The notes beneath the pieces were generated by a model. It was not told the origin of the DNA, ran no database searches, and saw nothing but the letters and a program-made list of their open reading frames with translations. This document shows positions 1 through 7,469 of a DNA stretch of 64,000 bases, piece after piece. How positions within the stretch are numbered: position 1 is the stretch's first letter; every line of letters begins with the position of its first letter. The position numbers and the translations under genes are program-made. This DNA is from Longilinea arvoryzae (GTDB lineage: Bacteria; Chloroflexota; Anaerolineae; Anaerolineales; Anaerolineaceae). The stretch is taken from assembly GCF_001050235.1 (NCBI RefSeq), contig NZ_DF967972.1, positions 3,810,724 to 3,874,723 on the forward strand. The letters run 5' to 3'.

Positions 1-355
1 CCAAAACCACATTCATGGCCACGAAGACCGGCGTCGATGGGAAAAGAACCATCATCAACACCGACACGCATGAGAGGCTGGCCCCACCGATCAGGGATGC
101 CTTGCGGCCCAGGAAATCGGCCACATAGCCCATCGGCAGCGCCATCAGCAGGGCGGTGAAACTGGTGGCGGTCACCAGGTTGCCGAGCAATTCCTGATCG
201 TAGCCCAGGCTGAGGACATAAAAATTAAACAGGAACCGGAAAACACCCATCGAAGCGCCCGAAATCACGGCGCTGACCAGGTACAGGCGCGCGTTGGGAT
301 GGAAAGCCGCCAGCCGGTCGGCGTAAGTCGCCATTACCTGACCGAAGCGGCTCAT
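1..355 (-). CDS. MFS transporter, N-terminal part (cut by window edge)
   Basis: Read on the minus strand from an ATG at 355, the frame stays open to base 1, so only the first ~118 residues are present. The protein begins MSRFGQVMATYADRLAAFHP. It shows hydrophobic helices separated by a short loop containing GYVADFLGRKAS, which matches the cytoplasmic loop 2-3 motif of major facilitator superfamily carriers. The start lies 10 bp after the stop of the ArsR-type regulator, so the two are probably co-transcribed and the regulator probably controls this exporter. The substrate cannot be told. The C-terminal part lies outside the window. Confidence 0.8.
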   Translation of the reverse strand, partial: MSRFGQVMATYADRLAAFHPNARLYLVSAVISGASMGVFRFLFNFYVLSLGYDQELLGNLVTATSFTALLMALPMGYVADFLGRKASLIGGASLSCVSVLMMVLFPSTPVFVAMNVVL

Positions 356-365
356 AAAATTCGAT

Positions 366-1457
366 CTACTCAATCCGTCCTCCCGATTTTTCAGGTGCTT
401 CAGCATCCGGTAATTCACCTGCCAAAAATTCTTCCAGTAAATAATTCATGCTCTGCAGGGCTTCGCGCCGCAGCGCGTAACGTTTTTCGCCCTCCACTTG
501 AAGCGCGACCTGCACCAGCCCCGCCAGGCGCAGGTCTTTCAGGTGATGCACCACGGTGGGCGCGCGCAACCGCAGCCTGCGCGAAAGCTGGCTGGGCGTC
601 GAGGGTTCCTGTGAAAGGTAACGAAGGATACGCAAACGGGTGGGGTCGGCCAGCGCCTTCAGCATCTCCACCAACCCGACGGGCACGTTCTCACCCGGCA
701 CCAGGCCGGCCGGATCGGGGCGAACCCCGTACAATAACTGCGCGCGGCCGGGTCCGGTCGGATTGTAGAAGATCAGGGGGCTCGACCAGTAGGAAGGCGC
801 CAGATCCAGCTCGACCAGCTCATTTAATTTCGGTAACTGAACGCCCCGCGACAGCCTTTCGACCAGTTCGGCCGGATCCAATCCGACGGCCATCCGGCGG
901 GCTTCTTCCATGCCTTTTTTCAAGACCGGACGGATACGCTCTTCCTCTTCGGCAAAAAAAGCCTGGTAATAGCTCTGCAGCACCTCTACATATTGCCTGC
1001 CGAATTGGGATGCCTGCGCGCAGGCGTCGCAAAGATGGGTTAATGCTTCGCCGTGCAGCGCCGAATAGCGCCGGGCATAGACCGATTTCACAGCCTCCAG
1101 GTCGGCGACATTCCACTGACCCTTCGACGAAATGCTTCGAATGATCTGAACCAGATCGGCGGGAGCGTCATAGGGCGCCAGCAGGATCTCGAGCCGTTTT
1201 TCGGGAGAGAGATCCCCCAGCGCTTGAATGACATCCAGCGCGTCGCGCTTTTCCAAAGGCAGCGATGCAAGCCAGGTCAGGGGCACATGCGCATACCCCT
1301 GCGCGCGCTCGAGAAATTCACGCTGTTCGGCGGGCAGACGCGAGCGCACGCCGGCCGCCCAGGATGGGCGCAGACCAAATTCGTCAGGATGATGCAATAC
1401 GTACAGGCTGACGAAAAAATCATATCCAGTGCCAGAATGCCAGTTGAGTGTGACCAT
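366..1457 (-). CDS. ArsR-family winged-helix regulator with long N-terminal domain
   Basis: This 363-residue protein carries its DNA-binding part near the C-terminus (about residues 265-335). The motif LKALADPTRLRILRYL followed by SQLSRRLRLRAPTVVHHLK is a typical ArsR winged helix. The first ~240 residues are not a standard ArsR fold and may be a ligand or dimerisation domain; similar long ArsR-like regulators are common in Chloroflexota (recalled, not searched). No metal-binding Cys cluster is visible, so a metal sensor role is not supported. It is followed after 10 bp by an MFS transporter. A palindrome sits just upstream of its start and probably serves autoregulation. No good ribosome-binding site precedes the ATG, so a very short leader is possible. 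Confidence 0.82.
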   Translation of the reverse strand: MVTLNWHSGTGYDFFVSLYVLHHPDEFGLRPSWAAGVRSRLPAEQREFLERAQGYAHVPLTWLASLPLEKRDALDVIQALGDLSPEKRLEILLAPYDAPADLVQIIRSISSKGQWNVADLEAVKSVYARRYSALHGEALTHLCDACAQASQFGRQYVEVLQSYYQAFFAEEEERIRPVLKKGMEEARRMAVGLDPAELVERLSRGVQLPKLNELVELDLAPSYWSSPLIFYNPTGPGRAQLLYGVRPDPAGLVPGENVPVGLVEMLKALADPTRLRILRYLSQEPSTPSQLSRRLRLRAPTVVHHLKDLRLAGLVQVALQVEGEKRYALRREALQSMNYLLEEFLAGELPDAEAPEKSGGRIE

Positions 1458-1473
1458 AATCTGAGTAGATAAA

Positions 1474-1491
1474 TATCTAACGTGTTAGATA
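1474..1491. promoter_or_regulatory. Palindromic operator upstream of the ArsR-type regulator
   Basis: TATCTAA-CGTG-TTAGATA is a 7-bp perfect inverted repeat with a 4-bp centre, 17 bp upstream of the regulator start. A further ATCTAAC half-site follows at about 1495-1501 and a related GTAGATA lies at 1465-1471. Palindromes of this kind are usual ArsR/SmtB operators. Binding by this particular regulator is inferred from position. Confidence 0.6.
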
Positions 1492-1638
1492 ATAATCTAA
1501 CATTGTTTTTCGGTCAATACCTTCGAATATCCTGTCATACAGCCGTCGAAAAGGTGTAATAACCTCAAGGAGCTTTGTCCTACCGAATAGGATGTTTGCC
1601 ACTACAATCCCACCCCCCGTTTCATTAAGATACCTGAA

Positions 1639-2133
1639 ATGTTCCGACAACAGTTCGCCGGCCTTTCCTTTTTCCAGGGTTTTACACCCGAGCAAATTGC
1701 TGAAATTTGCCCGATTATGGAAGCGATCCCCTGTGAAAAGGATGCCGTCATCTTCCAACAGAATCAGCGCACCGATTATCTGTACATTCTGGAGGAAGGC
1801 GAGGTCGTGATTCAATATAAACCCTACGATGGACCTCCGATGGTGATTGCCCGCATTCATCCCGGAGGGGTCTTCGGATGGTCGGCGGCGCTCGGGCGGG
1901 ACGTTTACACGTCCGGCGCTCAGGCGCTCGCGCCGGGCCGGGCCATCCGCATGCAGATAGATTCGTTACAGCAGTTTTGCAGCCAGCATCCAGAAACGGG
2001 TAAAATATTATTGGAACGGTTGGCCAGTGTCATCGCTGAGCGCTTGAAGAGCACTTACAATGAAGTGCTCAACATTCTGACCAACGGACTGGATCATACC
2101 GGAGATTGTTGGCGGAGGATAGAAAAGCCATGA
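1639..2133 (+). CDS. Cyclic-nucleotide-binding-domain protein without HTH
   Basis: This 164-residue protein resembles the sensor half of Crp/Fnr regulators. Residues ~8-125 form a cNMP-binding jelly roll, with FFQGFTPEQIAEI at the start and YLYILEEGEVVIQYK in the middle. It is followed by a helix like the Crp dimerisation helix. The DNA-binding HTH is absent, since the protein stops soon after that helix. It therefore probably senses a small molecule or redox state, or partners another protein, rather than binding DNA. Its stop overlaps the NifU-domain gene start by 4 bp (ATGA), so the two are translationally coupled. The ligand is unknown, and the cyclic-nucleotide arginine of the phosphate cassette is not clearly present. 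Confidence 0.75.
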   Translation: MFRQQFAGLSFFQGFTPEQIAEICPIMEAIPCEKDAVIFQQNQRTDYLYILEEGEVVIQYKPYDGPPMVIARIHPGGVFGWSAALGRDVYTSGAQALAPGRAIRMQIDSLQQFCSQHPETGKILLERLASVIAERLKSTYNEVLNILTNGLDHTGDCWRRIEKP

Positions 2134-2384
2134 GCGAACAACCAGTTATCCCCAGTTTCCCCATCGAAGATCAGATTCGCGGACTGGTCGAACAATTGGA
2201 CGCTTACATCGCCCATTATCACGGCGGCGGTGTGGAATTTGTTTCTTTCGATGGGAAAATCGTTAAGGTGCGCCTGGGCGGCGCCTGCCTGGGCTGTCCG
2301 CTTTCGCCCATGACCCTGAAGGGGTGGGTGGAAGGGACAATCCGGCAATTCTTCCCGGAAATCGAGGCGGTCGAAGCTGCCTGA
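2130..2384 (+). CDS. NifU C-terminal-domain (NFU-like) protein
   Basis: This 84-residue protein consists of one NifU C-terminal domain. The CxxC motif is in GACLGCPLSPMTLK, the place where NFU proteins bind a transient Fe-S cluster at a dimer interface. The start at 2130 is chosen because GGAGG lies about 10 bp upstream and the ATGA overlap couples it to the preceding cNMP-domain gene; an in-frame start at 2106 would remove that relation. The likely role is Fe-S cluster scaffolding or delivery. Pairing with a sensor domain suggests that Fe-S handling is linked to a regulatory signal, which is inference only. Confidence 0.85.
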   Translation: MSEQPVIPSFPIEDQIRGLVEQLDAYIAHYHGGGVEFVSFDGKIVKVRLGGACLGCPLSPMTLKGWVEGTIRQFFPEIEAVEAA

Positions 2385-2391
2385 TCAAAAC

Positions 2392-2434
2392 AAAACGGTC
2401 GGGGCGATTCATGAATCGCCCCGACCGTTTTTTT
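2392..2434. terminator. Bidirectional intrinsic terminator
   Basis: A near-perfect palindrome of about 19 bp per arm (ACGGTCGGGGCGATTC and its complement) is followed by a T run at 2428-2434 and preceded by AAAA. It lies between convergent genes (NifU-like on plus, SHOCT-like on minus) and can serve both. Confidence 0.9.
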
Positions 2435-2445
2435 ATTAATAAGTA

Positions 2446-2838
2446 CTATTCCAAAAACACTTCGACGCGCTCGCCGTCCTGTTCGTCGATCACATCCAAA
2501 ACCTGGCCGGTTGCCCCCGCCTGGATGAGTTCCATCAACTGGTTCATGTCCAGGCCTTCCACTTCAGGAGAAAAACGCGCCCCCATCTTCATGCCGGCGC
2601 TGAGCACATTCACCGGCAGGCGCACGTTCACGCGCGTCTTCCCGGTGGAGGTATCCGTCACGCGCACCCGAAACCAGCGCGCGCCCCGCCCGGTCACCTG
2701 ACTCGTTCCGGCAGGCTTTCCGGCGGCTGCCTGTGAGGCTGAGTCCAGGCTTTCCAGCAGCCGGATTCCTTCTTCGGCTGAGATTTTCCCATCCTGGATC
2801 AACTGGAGCACTCGCAGACGCTCTTCTGAAGTTGGCAT
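2446..2838 (-). CDS. SHOCT-like / YvlB N-terminal-domain protein
   Basis: This 130-residue protein begins MPTSEERLRVLQLIQDGKIS, followed by AEEGIRLLE. That is the short helical SHOCT-like motif found at the start of YvlB/LiaX-type proteins. A conserved block WFRVRVTDTSTGKTRVNVRL then begins a β-rich region. The C-terminal part (VLDVIDEQDGERVEVFLE) closes the domain. It is soluble, with no signal peptide or membrane segment. Relatives are linked to envelope-stress sensing in Firmicutes (known of the family), but the role here is not known. It appears monocistronic and ends at the shared terminator. Confidence 0.7.
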   Translation of the reverse strand: MPTSEERLRVLQLIQDGKISAEEGIRLLESLDSASQAAAGKPAGTSQVTGRGARWFRVRVTDTSTGKTRVNVRLPVNVLSAGMKMGARFSPEVEGLDMNQLMELIQAGATGQVLDVIDEQDGERVEVFLE

Positions 2839-2903
2839 GCAATCTTTCCTTTCAAATTTCTCAAGGGCATTTTACCCTGAACGGATAAAATTGACCACCG
2901 TGC

Positions 2904-3587
2904 CTATTTGGGGGTCTCAGAACGTCTTTCCCATTCCGCCGCGGCCGCTCGAATGAGCTTCTTTACGTCCGGGTCAGGCACCTCATCCACGCCCACGTAA
3001 CGCCCCCCATCCAACCACACAATGATCCCCTCGCGTAGATCCTGGGTAATTTTCACGGAATGCTGCAACCGGGTGTGAACCAATCCTTCCTGCAGGATAT
3101 CGTTGATCTGATCGACCATCGACCCGCCGCCGTCCGGCGTTTTAACCAGAATTCCGTTATCAGGATTGCTGTTCGGCATTTCCGGCTGGTGTGGAACGAC
3201 GACCGGCTGAACGACCGGTTTCTCTGCGGGAGCAGGCTGCGGTTCGGGTTGTGCCGCGGGCCTGGTCACATTCAGGCGCACGCCCAACCAGTTCTGCCAT
3301 TGGTCGGTGATCTCTTCGAGTTCTAGACGCTGCGCCGTACTGGCCTGCTTGATATCCGTCAGGATCCGGCCGCGCAATTCGGTCACCAATGCGCCATCCG
3401 CGTCCCGCCACAGGCGCAACCTCTGGGTGTACTGCTCGCGATCGATGCCTTCGGGCAGCAGGTCGCCTTCGCTGCGCATTTGTTTCTTTTCACGTTCGGA
3501 AAAAAGAGTCGAAACTAACGCGCCGCCGATGAAGCCGACGATTACACAAATGACCGCCAGGATGAGATATACGCTTGAAGGTTGCAT
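2904..3587 (-). CDS. Membrane-anchored protein of unknown function
   Basis: The start at 3587 is chosen because GGGAGGG lies 4 bp upstream and the ATG overlaps the mutM stop (ATGA). The longer reading frame to 3764 would run inside mutM. The product of 227 residues has one N-terminal membrane helix (SSVYLILAVICVIVGFIGGA). After that comes a soluble region with a helical part, a Pro/Ala/Glu-rich linker (about residues 108-145) and a C-terminal α/β part ending EWERRSETPK. No family is recognised. It is the distal gene after mutM. Confidence 0.75.
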   Translation of the reverse strand: MQPSSVYLILAVICVIVGFIGGALVSTLFSEREKKQMRSEGDLLPEGIDREQYTQRLRLWRDADGALVTELRGRILTDIKQASTAQRLELEEITDQWQNWLGVRLNVTRPAAQPEPQPAPAEKPVVQPVVVPHQPEMPNSNPDNGILVKTPDGGGSMVDQINDILQEGLVHTRLQHSVKITQDLREGIIVWLDGGRYVGVDEVPDPDVKKLIRAAAAEWERRSETPK

Positions 3588-4432
3588 CAATCCCTCCCAG
3601 AAATGGTTTCTGCACCCGCCAGGACCTGACATTTCGGGCAGAAATGCGTGCTGCGTTGGCCCACCACAAGGCGGGCGATCGGAGTGCCGCAAACCGGGCA
3701 GGGCAGCCCCTTGCGGCCATAGACTCGAAACGTGTTTTGGAATTCGCCGCCGCGATAGACCCAATCGATGCTCGCGCCGTTGGTCCGGATGCCCTGGGTC
3801 AACACCTCGCGCAGCGCTTGAAGAAGACGCTCGGCCTGTTCCCGGCTGATGTGGGCGGAATTTTGCAGCGGGTGAATCCTGGCCAAATGCAAGGCTTCAT
3901 CGCTGTAGATATTCCCCACCCCGGCCAGAAAGGTTTGATCCAGCAGTAGAGTCTTGATCTGGCGGCGGCGCTGCGCCAGGCGACGGTAGAATTCATCCCC
4001 GGATAAAGCCGGATCGAAGGGTTCCGGACCCAGCCCGCCCACGATCGTATCCGGGTCCGGCGTCAACCAGGCCCGCCCAAATTTGCGCGCGTCATTGAAG
4101 ACCAGCCGAAGGCCATCCGTGAAATTCAAAATGAGCCGGTCGTGCGGCTGAAGCGCTCCGCCCGGTTCGACCCGCAAATCGCCGCTCATCCGCAGGTGAA
4201 TGAGCAGAAAATCACGGCTAAGTCTCAGGATGACGAACTTTCCACGCCGTTCGACATTCACGACCTGCTGGCCCGGCAGACGCGCTTCGAATTCCGCCGG
4301 CAGGGGTTCGGCCAGGGTTCGGCTCCACAATAAATCGACGGATTGAACCACCTGGCCAACGATGGAAGGTCCGCCGCGCCCGCCGTCGCGCAGCGCTCTG
4401 ACAATGGTTTCGACTTCGGGAAGTTCAGGCAT
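3587..4432 (-). CDS. mutM: Formamidopyrimidine-DNA glycosylase
   Basis: This is a 281-residue Fpg/Nei-family base-excision enzyme that removes oxidised purines such as 8-oxoguanine and nicks the abasic site. It begins MPELPEVETIVRAL, giving the catalytic Pro1 and Glu2 after Met removal. The C-terminus carries the four-cysteine zinc finger (CPVCG ... FCPKCQ) that contacts DNA, and the helix-two-turn-helix region (GVGNIYSDEALH) is present. Length and ends are normal. It overlaps the next gene by 4 bp and follows prs after a 40-bp gap. Confidence 0.97.
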   Translation of the reverse strand: MPELPEVETIVRALRDGGRGGPSIVGQVVQSVDLLWSRTLAEPLPAEFEARLPGQQVVNVERRGKFVILRLSRDFLLIHLRMSGDLRVEPGGALQPHDRLILNFTDGLRLVFNDARKFGRAWLTPDPDTIVGGLGPEPFDPALSGDEFYRRLAQRRRQIKTLLLDQTFLAGVGNIYSDEALHLARIHPLQNSAHISREQAERLLQALREVLTQGIRTNGASIDWVYRGGEFQNTFRVYGRKGLPCPVCGTPIARLVVGQRSTHFCPKCQVLAGAETISGRD

Positions 4433-4472
4433 AACCGGTGCTCAGCCAGGAATCGCGAAAGTGCGGTCTGAA

Positions 4473-5468
4473 TTATTCGTTGAAGAGTTCACCCACGCTG
4501 CGGCCTTCGTTTGCGCGCCGGATTACCTCGCCAAGCAGCGGGGCAACCGAAAGAATGCGCAGGCGATCGCCGAATAGGGCGCGCTTTTCAGGAGGGATCG
4601 GGATGGTGTCGGTGGCAATGAATTCGGTCACCGGCAACGCCGCCAGGCGATCGGCCGCATTCAATGACAAAACCGGGTGGACGAAAATGACATATACATT
4701 GCGCGCGCCGTTGTCCTTGACCAAATTGACGGCCTGGGCAATCGAACCGCCGGTATCCACCTCATCATCGACGATGATCGCATCGCGGTCGTAGACATCC
4801 CCGATCAGGGTCAATGCCTGGGCCTTGGCGTCGTTCCCCATGCGCCGTTTTTCGATAAAGGAAAGTGGGATGTTCAGGGATGCGGCGTAGTTCCGGGCTT
4901 TCTTGGCAAAGCCCAGGTCGGCGGTGACCACCACCGGCGACTGCATGCGATCTTTGATCGAACGCAAGTAATCAATGTGAATGTAAAATGCCGTCAGTAC
5001 ATCTCCGGGGATGGAGAAAAAGCCTTGAATCTGTCCGGCGTGCAGATCCATCGTGACATAGCGGTCCGCTCCGGCCACCTCGATCATATCGGCCACCAGG
5101 CGGGCGGTAATGGGAATGCGCGGCTGGTCCTTCTTATCTGACCGGGCATAGCACAGGTACGGAATCACGGCCGTGATACGGGCAGCCGAATCGAGCCGCA
5201 GCGTTTGGATCATGATCAATAATTCCATCAGGTTGCGATGGACCGGCGCAGACGTGGTCTGGATGACGTAGCAATCCTGACCGCGGACGCTCGAATGCAA
5301 TTTTACGAATAAGTTGTCATTCGGAAAAGTCACCACATCCCGGTCACACAACGGGACATTTAAATAATTCGCGACACTCGCCGCCAGATCCGGGCAAGCT
5401 GTGCCAGTGTAAAGCTTGACATCCCCGAAATTCATGCGTTCGTGTCGAAAACGAATAGCAGAGGGCAT
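4473..5468 (-). CDS. prs: Ribose-phosphate pyrophosphokinase
   Basis: This 331-residue enzyme makes PRPP from ribose-5-phosphate and ATP for nucleotide, His and Trp synthesis. Visible marks are the N-terminal FGDVKLYTGTACPDLAASVA block, the metal/ATP region RSDKKDQPR, and the PRPP-binding loop IIVDDEVDTGGS. The usual loop is VDDMIDTGG, so E replaces M here. The start at 5468 has GGTG 5 bp upstream; an internal ATG at 5435 would begin nearer the conserved core but lacks a ribosome-binding site. Length is close to the bacterial norm (~315). Confidence 0.95.
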   Translation of the reverse strand: MPSAIRFRHERMNFGDVKLYTGTACPDLAASVANYLNVPLCDRDVVTFPNDNLFVKLHSSVRGQDCYVIQTTSAPVHRNLMELLIMIQTLRLDSAARITAVIPYLCYARSDKKDQPRIPITARLVADMIEVAGADRYVTMDLHAGQIQGFFSIPGDVLTAFYIHIDYLRSIKDRMQSPVVVTADLGFAKKARNYAASLNIPLSFIEKRRMGNDAKAQALTLIGDVYDRDAIIVDDEVDTGGSIAQAVNLVKDNGARNVYVIFVHPVLSLNAADRLAALPVTEFIATDTIPIPPEKRALFGDRLRILSVAPLLGEVIRRANEGRSVGELFNE

Positions 5469-5486
5469 TTTTCACCAACCTTTGAA

Positions 5487-6029
5487 TCAAATATCTCGAT
5501 CAGACCATTCGGAACGCAGCACGCTCATCACCAGCATGTCGATATAGCGCCCATCCTGGAAAATTGCCTGCCGCAGACGACCTTCGTGAACGAAACCAGC
5601 TTTTTCATAACAGCGAATTCCGCGTGGATTGGTTTCAAAGACATTAAGAAAGATGCGGTTTAAATTCAGGGAGTTGAAGCCATACTTCACCAGTAATCGT
5701 AAAACTTGCGTGCCATATCCTTTGTCCCAATAATCCGCATCGCCGATAAAAATACCAATTTCAGCGCTGCGATTGCGTGAATCGATATTGCCGAACCCGC
5801 AGTTGCCCACCAATTTCCAGCCTGCGGGGGTCTGCGCTTCGATTCCCAGGGGTTGTTCTTCCAGGGGAAGCTTTAAAACGCGCTCGAACCAGCCGTCTTC
5901 CTGGGCCTGCGAAAGCGGCACCGTGACGAGCAAGTTCCGATTCACATTGGGATCATTCAGCCATTGGACAAAGTGAGGCAAATCCTGGCGTTCGATTGCC
6001 CGCAGGCGAACGGTAGAGCCGGTGATCAT
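5487..6029 (-). CDS. GNAT N-acetyltransferase (RimJ/RimL type)
   Basis: This 180-residue protein has the RimJ/RimL pattern: an N-terminal strand VRLRAIERQDLPHFVQWLND, then the acetyl-CoA loop region YWDKGYGTQVLRLL, then the C-terminal block NVFETNPRGIRCYEKAGF. Such enzymes acetylate protein N-termini, polyamines or antibiotics, and the substrate cannot be predicted. It sits upstream of prs (18-bp gap, same strand) and may share its transcript. A strong inverted repeat lies before its start. Confidence 0.88.
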   Translation of the reverse strand: MITGSTVRLRAIERQDLPHFVQWLNDPNVNRNLLVTVPLSQAQEDGWFERVLKLPLEEQPLGIEAQTPAGWKLVGNCGFGNIDSRNRSAEIGIFIGDADYWDKGYGTQVLRLLVKYGFNSLNLNRIFLNVFETNPRGIRCYEKAGFVHEGRLRQAIFQDGRYIDMLVMSVLRSEWSDRDI

Positions 6030-6056
6030 TTCAAGCGCATCCTTTGATCGAACGAG

Positions 6057-6090
6057 ACACTTCCCTGAGGGGAGCCCCCCAGGGAAGTGT
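6057..6090. terminator. Inverted repeat between aspS and the acetyltransferase gene
   Basis: ACACTTCCCTG (6057-6067) pairs with CAGGGAAGTGT (6080-6090), with a GGGG/CCCC inner stem. There is no T run on either side, so it may be a weak or factor-aided terminator for aspS or an mRNA-stabilising hairpin. Confidence 0.45.
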
Positions 6091-6096
6091 TGAGCG

Positions 6097-7416
6097 TTAC
6101 GGGATTAAGCGAGTTGGGCCGCGGAAGAGGAAGACCGACTCACGAATGTTGTTCAGTCCGAGCATCACCATCAACAGACGGGAGAGTCCCAGACCGAAAC
6201 CGCCGTGGGGCGGACAGCCGAAGCGGAAGAAATCCAGGTAGAACTGGATGGGCTCGAGGTGCAGGCCTTTTTCCAACGCCTGCTTCTTGAGAATTTCGGG
6301 CCGGTGCTCGCGCTGTGCGCCGGTGGTAATCTCAAGGCCGTTGGCGATCAAGTCGTAGCTCATCGTCAGGTTGGGATTATTCGGATGGCGCATGTGATAG
6401 AACGGGCGCGCCGTGATCGGCCAATCGGTCACAAACACAAAATCGTGATTGTATTTTTCCTTCACATAAGCGGCAATTTCGCGTTCGCCGCCCGGATCGA
6501 TATCGCCCTTCTTATCGGCCGGCAGTTGATAACCGCGCTGCTTGAGGATTTGAATGACTTCGGCCATTGGGATGCGCGGGAAGGGCAGGGTCGGAACGAC
6601 GATTTCGTGATTGAATACTTCCCGGATTTGCTCGCCGTGCACATCCTTGACGCGCTGGTAAATGTGGTTCAACCAGCGTTCCTGGATGGCCATCACGTCT
6701 TCATGGGATTGAGTCCAGGAAATTTCCATGTCCACGCCGGTGAATTCGGTCATATGGCGTGAAGTGAAGGACGGATCGGCGCGGAAGACCGGGCCGATTT
6801 CGAAAACGCGTTCGAAGCCAGCGGCCATCGCCATCTGCTTGTAGAATTGCGGAGACTGAGCCAGATACGCCTTGCGATCGAAATATTCGATGGTAAAGAG
6901 TTCAGCGCCGCTTTCGCTGGGGGCGCCCACGATTTTGGGGGTGTGAATTTCGACAAAACGATTCTGCTGGCAGAATTCGCGCATGGCGAATTCAGCGGTG
7001 GTTTGCACCTGGAACAGCAACAGGTTTTCCTTGCGGCGCAGATCGAGATAGCGCCAGTCCATGCGGAAATCGAGCTGCGGGAGCGTATCGCCGTAGGGTT
7101 CGAAGGGCATGGGCGACTCGGCCAGGTTGTTCACTTCCAGTGAAGCCAATTGAAGTTCCAACCCGCCCAGTTTGACGACCGGATTATCGACCACCGTGCC
7201 GGTGATGGTCAATGCGCTTTCCGTGGTCAAGGTCGAAATTTGTTCCGCCAGTGCAGCATCGTTGCCCTTCCAGAATGCAACCTGGACGGTGCTGGTGGTA
7301 TCCCGTACGACCAGAAACTGCATTTTCTTCTGGTCGCGCAGTACTTGCAGCCAACCCTGGATTTTGACTTCTTCACCAATATGTTGGCGAAGATCAGCGA
7401 TAAAAGTTCGTTCCAT
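6097..7416 (-). CDS. aspS: Aspartate-tRNA(Asp/Asn) ligase, archaeal/eukaryotic type
   Basis: This 439-residue class II aminoacyl-tRNA synthetase starts with an OB-fold anticodon-binding domain (about residues 15-100, with VKIQGWLQVLRDQKKM). A catalytic core follows, with motif 2 around FRADPSFTSRHMTEFTGVDM and motif 3 GGFGLGLSRLLMVMLGLNNI. The compact length and the lack of the ~140-residue GAD insertion of bacterial AspRS place it in the archaeal-type AspRS2 family. Members of that family are often non-discriminating and make Asp-tRNA(Asn) for GatCAB. The start at 7416 (MERTFIADLRQHIG) is preferred over 7452 because the sequence homology begins there and AAGGA lies upstream. Confidence 0.92.
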   Translation of the reverse strand: MERTFIADLRQHIGEEVKIQGWLQVLRDQKKMQFLVVRDTTSTVQVAFWKGNDAALAEQISTLTTESALTITGTVVDNPVVKLGGLELQLASLEVNNLAESPMPFEPYGDTLPQLDFRMDWRYLDLRRKENLLLFQVQTTAEFAMREFCQQNRFVEIHTPKIVGAPSESGAELFTIEYFDRKAYLAQSPQFYKQMAMAAGFERVFEIGPVFRADPSFTSRHMTEFTGVDMEISWTQSHEDVMAIQERWLNHIYQRVKDVHGEQIREVFNHEIVVPTLPFPRIPMAEVIQILKQRGYQLPADKKGDIDPGGEREIAAYVKEKYNHDFVFVTDWPITARPFYHMRHPNNPNLTMSYDLIANGLEITTGAQREHRPEILKKQALEKGLHLEPIQFYLDFFRFGCPPHGGFGLGLSRLLMVMLGLNNIRESVFLFRGPTRLIP

Positions 7417-7469
7417 AAAAATTATCCTTACCTCTCCTCCAAAATGCTCCACCCTTTGGCGGGGTGTTT

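Noticed and set aside
299..1144. Plus-strand open frame of 281 codons over the ArsR-type gene
   Set aside because: It is antisense to a recognised regulator, with Arg/Pro-rich shadow composition and no ribosome-binding site.
3588..3764. N-terminal extension of the membrane-anchored protein into mutM
   Set aside because: The ATG at 3587 has an excellent ribosome-binding site and a membrane helix begins there; the extension only shadows mutM.
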